A stretch of 64,000 nt of DNA from Pelotomaculum isophthalicicum JI (lineage in GTDB: Bacteria; Bacillota; Desulfotomaculia; Desulfotomaculales; Pelotomaculaceae), in assembly GCF_029478095.1 (NCBI RefSeq), contig NZ_JAKOAV010000001.1, positions 205,982 to 269,981 on the forward strand, written 5' to 3'. The notes beneath the pieces are model-generated. The model had not been told where the DNA came from and did no database searches. It worked only from the letters and a program-made list of their open reading frames with translations. Below are positions 61,577-64,000 of this stretch, in pieces (within the stretch, counting starts at the first letter, position 1; each line of letters begins with the position of its first letter). The translations under genes and the position numbers were made by a program.

Positions 61577-61605
61577 AAAGAGCCTAAAAAAAACAGGCTC
61601 TTTTT
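61577..61605. terminator. Bidirectional terminator
   Basis: AAAGAGCCT/AGGCTCTTT stem with a 9-nt loop, T-run on one side and A-run on the other. It separates the membrane pair from the convergent hicAB operon. Confidence 0.85.
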
Positions 61606-61616
61606 GGATTAATTTT

Positions 61617-61985
61617 TTACTTTATAATTGGATGTCCTGCACTGCGGGCTAACTGGTACATGATATATTGATTTAGACTAACTTTTTCATCCTTAGCTTT
61701 TTCGACCAAAGTGCGGTGAAGGGATTTTGGTATGCGAATATTGAGTTTGCCGGAATAGTCGTCTGATTCCCTTGCTGGTTCGGGAATCTCAATGCTTTCT
61801 TCAAGTGCGGTTTCTAACCAGCAGATCTTTGCGTCTTCAATCATCTTAAGTGCTTCTTCCACTGTTTGACCCTGACTTATACATCCAGGAAGTTCCGGTA
61901 TTTCGACAGCATAACCACCATCTGCAGAGGGATGGAGGGTTACCTGGTAAGGTAGCCCCAGGTAATATTGAAGGTCTTTATTCAT
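61617..61985 (-). CDS. hicB: HicB-family antitoxin
   Basis: The 122-aa antitoxin has the HicB_lk N-terminal domain (YQVTLHPSADGGYAVEIPELPGC then GQTVEEALKMIEDAK). The C-terminal half has a ribbon-helix-helix DNA-binding part (KLNIRIPKSLHRTLVEKAKDE) that would bind the operator at 62238. It starts at ATG 61985 within the end of hicA (8-bp overlap). It neutralises HicA. Confidence 0.94.
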   Translation of the reverse strand: MNKDLQYYLGLPYQVTLHPSADGGYAVEIPELPGCISQGQTVEEALKMIEDAKICWLETALEESIEIPEPARESDDYSGKLNIRIPKSLHRTLVEKAKDEKVSLNQYIMYQLARSAGHPIIK

Positions 61986-62223
61986 CTTTCATATCTCCTT
62001 CCAGAGCTTTGATTGCCAGCTTTACATAGGCTATGTCGATATGTGGCTGGTCGTAAGGAACTGTAACCAGTGTTGTTCCCTTGGTATATGTATAATGGCT
62101 TGATCCTTTCCTGGGCTGTCTTTTTTTGAAGTCTGACCTGATTAGAATTTTGTCCAGTTCCTCGAATCGTACCTGTCTAGGGTTATTCTTAATCTTTTGA
62201 AGCAGCTTTTCGAGTTTGCTCAA
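61978..62223 (-). CDS. hicA: HicA-family mRNA interferase toxin
   Basis: The 81-aa toxin is a dsRBD-like mRNA interferase. The catalytic His lies in the motif KGSSHYTYTKG, and the last strand (TVPYDQPHIDIAYVKLAIKAL) is family-typical. TTG 62223 is taken as start because AGGAG lies 8 nt upstream; GTG 62232 is too close to it. The toxin-first order is normal for hicAB. It lies beside a broken uvrB. Confidence 0.93.
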   Translation of the reverse strand: MSKLEKLLQKIKNNPRQVRFEELDKILIRSDFKKRQPRKGSSHYTYTKGTTLVTVPYDQPHIDIAYVKLAIKALEGDMKDE

Positions 62224-62237
62224 TGCCACCACTCCTG

Positions 62238-62263
62238 GTACTATAGTACTATATATAATACTA
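62238..62263. promoter_or_regulatory. hicAB operator/promoter region
   Basis: A perfect 12-bp palindrome GTACTATAGTAC (62238-62249) lies directly upstream of the hicA ribosome site. The TATATATAATACTATA stretch that follows is a looser second copy. It fits HicB autorepression. Confidence 0.6.
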
Positions 62264-62339
62264 TATGTCGAGCAGGTTTAGATAGTTATATAGAATATCC
62301 CTAATACAGAACATACTTTTGGTGTCTTGTTTCTTGTGG

Positions 62340-62345
62340 TATACT
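62340..62345 (+). promoter_or_regulatory. -10-like box before uvrB
   Basis: TATACT with a poor -35 (TTGGTG, 15-bp spacing). Weak. Confidence 0.3.
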
Positions 62346-62378
62346 AGTAATGTTAAAAAATATCTAGAAGGTGCAGCA

Positions 62379-62968
62379 ATGCGGACTTTTCAGCTGAAAT
62401 CAGAATATAAGCCCATGGGGGACCAGCCTAAGGCTATCTCCGCTCTGGTGGACGGCTTGAAAAAGGGGCATCAGGGACAGGTTTTGCTGGGCGCTACCGG
62501 CACCGGTAAAACATATACAATTGCCCAGGTGATTCAGGCTGTCCAGCGGCCGGCATTGATCCTGGCGCCGAACAAGACACTGGCTGCCCAGCTTTGCGGG
62601 GAGTTTAAAGAGTTCTTTCCGGACAACGCGGTGGAGTATTTTGTCAGCTATTATGACTACTACCAGCCGGAAGCATATATTCCGCATACCGATACTTACA
62701 TTGAGAAGGATTCGTCTGTCAATGAAGAAATAGATAAACTGCGCCACTCGGCCACCTGCGCTCTCTTCGAGCGGCGGGACGTGATAATCGTGGCCAGTGT
62801 TTCCTGTATTTACGGCCGTTGACACCAGAAGAATACAGCACGCTGGTTCTCTCCCTGCGACAGGGAGAAATCTATGACCGGGACGCCGTCTTGCGCAAAC
62901 TTGTGAGTATCCAATATGAACGCAACGATATAAATTTTATCCGGGGAAAGTTCAGGGTGCGGGGCGAC
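62379..62968 (+). pseudogene. uvrB: uvrB remnant, frameshifted and truncated
   Basis: UvrB is the damage-verification subunit of excision repair, normally about 660 aa. Here the first 148 residues are intact, from ATG 62379 (AAGGTG upstream) through Walker A GATGTGKT and SCIYG. Then a 1-nt deletion near 62818 puts a TGA in frame. The downstream frame resumes family sequence ([16 protein letters not shown], then [21 protein letters not shown]) and ends at about 62968. Past that point homology stops. Helicase motifs beyond the first are absent. The gene cannot be functional; an intact copy may exist elsewhere. Confidence 0.93.
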
Positions 62969-63068
62969 TTTCGCTACACTGGGTCCTTACGAGTTGAGTG
63001 AAGCTTCTCTCTAGAATTTACGGATGGCCACTAAACAAATGGGGGCAACGCCCTCATTAACACTTACT

Positions 63069-63281
63069 TCACCCGCTATGAGTTTTAACTCCTAATTTTC
63101 TCATTAAATAGGTTAACTGACTTGGAATTACTTTGGTTGAGTCATAGGTAATGCTTACCCGGTCGACCCCAGTGATTTGCACATCCTTTACCCCTTGCAG
63201 GGTATGAAGCTCTTTTTTTATCATGGCTACTTTATCTGTATCATGCAAGCCTTCCACTTTAAAGTGCATTAAATAATCCAT
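63069..63281 (-). CDS. Heavy-metal-associated (CopZ-like) fold protein without the CxxC
   Basis: The 70-aa protein has the beta-alpha-beta-beta-alpha-beta layout of an HMA domain: LMHFKVEGLHDTDKVAMIKK, LQGVKDVQITGVDRVSITYD and PSQLTYLMRKLG. The metal-binding CxxC at the first loop is replaced by EGLHDTD and there is no Cys. It therefore should not bind Cu(I) in the usual way. ATG 63281 has GAGGTG 6 nt upstream. Function unknown. Confidence 0.7.
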   Translation of the reverse strand: MDYLMHFKVEGLHDTDKVAMIKKELHTLQGVKDVQITGVDRVSITYDSTKVIPSQLTYLMRKLGVKTHSG

Positions 63282-63364
63282 AAACTTCACCTCAAAGTTT
63301 TTATTATTAAAAGCAAGCGGATCTAGTTCCTAGGAAATAGGCGGAGCTTAGATAATTAGGCAGT

Positions 63365-63445
63365 TTAACGTCTTACCCAGGACCAAAGTGAGCAACCTTC
63401 TTTGCAATGGGCCGTTTCTCTAAGCATCCAGTGCTTTGTAAACAT
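63365..63445 (-). CDS. Candidate 26-aa Cys-containing small protein
   Basis: ATG 63445 has an excellent Shine-Dalgarno GGAGGAGG (63453-63460), 7 nt upstream. The frame is 26 codons with stop at 63365. The peptide starts MFTKHWMLRETAH and ends CKEGCSLWSWVRR: two cysteines in CKEGC, three Trp and a basic tail. No family recognised. It could be a short secreted or membrane-active peptide, a leader, or chance. It is on the same strand as the HMA-like gene. Confidence 0.4.
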   Translation of the reverse strand: MFTKHWMLRETAHCKEGCSLWSWVRR

Positions 63446-63538
63446 TTTTAAACCTCCTCCACAATTTATTTGAGTCATCATTTTATATGACAATATTTTT
63501 GATTATCTGAATAAAAAATTGGTTCTTATATAAAGTGG

Positions 63539-63697
63539 TTATTGTTTTAAAATGTGGGCTTTTATTGTTTTTATGTCTTCTTTGATCTCAATTGTAATGT
63601 TTAATTGTTTTGTTAAACTAATTATTATTTCTTGATACTTCGCTTCACGTTCTTCTTGTTTGATATCTCTTTTATCCTGCGTCTTTAATATATAAAA
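63539..63697 (-). pseudogene. BhlA/UviB-like holin-like fragment
   Basis: A 52-codon open frame ends at TAA 63539-63541 and encodes FYILKTQDKRDIKQEEREAKY and then LNITIEIKEDIKTIKAHI. This is the C-terminal half of the small BhlA/UviB family (bacteriocin- or phage-linked, holin-like). The usual N-terminal membrane segment is missing, and a TGA stands directly before the fragment. The IS4-type element begins just beyond it, so insertion probably split the gene. Confidence 0.55.
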
Positions 63698-63700
63698 TCA

Positions 63701-64000
63701 CTAATGTTGCATTAAATAATCGAAGAATAGTCAATGCCTAAAATGGTTTAAAATGATTAAAATTACTCGAAAAATGACTAATTTCCATAAATATCATGGC
63801 ATTTCATTAAAAAACTCCTTATAATAGAGGTATAGCAGGTAATCCTGTCCATAGTCTCTAAATAAGGAGAATAAGCATGGATAAGGATACCACGAAATCC
63901 ACATTTAATGAAGTACTAAATCAATTTCCAATTAAAAAATTTAACTCTTTAGTTAAAGAAACCGGTTCAGACGAGTACATCAAAAAGTTATTTATGATTA
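63701..64000 (+). mobile_element. Left part of an IS4-type insertion sequence (runs off the edge)
   Basis: The sequence changes from the BhlA-like fragment to a region leading to a transposase. The left terminus is not certain; it is probably near 63700. A -10-like TATAAT is at 63820-63825. The right end lies outside the window. Confidence 0.6.
63877..64000 (+). CDS. IS4-family transposase (partial N-terminus, DUF4372 type)
   Basis: Forty-one codons are present from ATG 63877, which has AAGGAG 7 nt upstream. The peptide MDKDTTKSTFNEVLNQF... then FNSLVKETGSDEYIKKL matches the DUF4372 N-terminal region of IS4-family DDE transposases, which bears on DNA binding. The catalytic residues are outside the window. 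Confidence 0.85.
   Translation, partial: MDKDTTKSTFNEVLNQFPIKKFNSLVKETGSDEYIKKLFMI

Overview
The window looks like chromosomal DNA of a low-to-moderate GC, anaerobic, spore-forming-type Firmicute, most likely Clostridia of the Pelotomaculum/Desulfotomaculum (Peptococcaceae) kind. The evidence is the combination of selA-selB, SLH-domain surface proteins with a CsaB-type pyruvyl transferase, an LL-diaminopimelate aminotransferase, a YlmC/YmxH-type PRC-barrel protein, split transketolase, ftsEX-envC-ctpA-minJ order, frequent TTG/GTG starts behind strong Shine-Dalgarno sites, and RF2 made by a programmed frameshift. The genus is an inference; there is no rRNA in the window.

Layout. 1-104 holds the 5' end of a leftward PurS-like gene. 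629-3963 is selA-selB (selenocysteine insertion). 4071-24232 is a large envelope-polymer locus: WecG/TagA transferase, CsaB pyruvyl transferase, LCP ligase, O-antigen-ligase-like protein, three GT4-like glycosyltransferases, a GH26-like secreted protein, a MurJ flippase, a polysaccharide deacetylase, a NAGPA/SLH surface protein, FabZ, a WecA-type initiating transferase and GalU. These parts fit the synthesis, export, pyruvylation and wall attachment of a secondary cell-wall polymer, plus SLH proteins that would bind it. 24572-29826 has a YetF-like membrane protein, a MacAB-like efflux system and an orphan OmpR-type response regulator. 30081-30523 is a compact regulatory unit: two abutting palindromes over a promoter, a c-di-GMP-I riboswitch with terminator, and a 60-aa protein.

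30567-46113 contains a P-loop ATPase, a second MurJ, the YlmC-like gene, metK, a membrane-anchored glycosyltransferase-like protein, a GAF-GGDEF cyclase, comFC, cspA, long-form hpf, secA, prfB, a YitT protein and the two transketolase halves. 46495-55555 has a large SLH/FecR/propeller surface protein followed by the division and wall-hydrolysis cluster ftsE-ftsX-envC-ctpA-minJ. 55647-60288 has cooT, a family-4 uracil-DNA glycosylase, two tandemly duplicated DUF2508 genes, a sugar-binding-like lipoprotein and dapL.

The right end (about 60.3-64 kb) is AT-rich and accessory: a two-gene membrane pair, a hicAB toxin-antitoxin pair, a frameshifted and truncated uvrB, a metal-binding-fold protein without cysteines, a 26-codon small ORF, a BhlA/UviB-like fragment, and the start of an IS4-type insertion sequence.

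Two kinds of noncoding structure stand out. Seven copies of an intergenic inverted-repeat element, built from units such as CAGGAGTCAGAATT and its complement, sit between genes throughout the first 42 kb. A different 339-bp element with 19-bp terminal inverted repeats lies at 21130-21468. The c-di-GMP riboswitch unit and the in-frame tandem duplication at 56.5-57.3 kb are the other observations most worth following.
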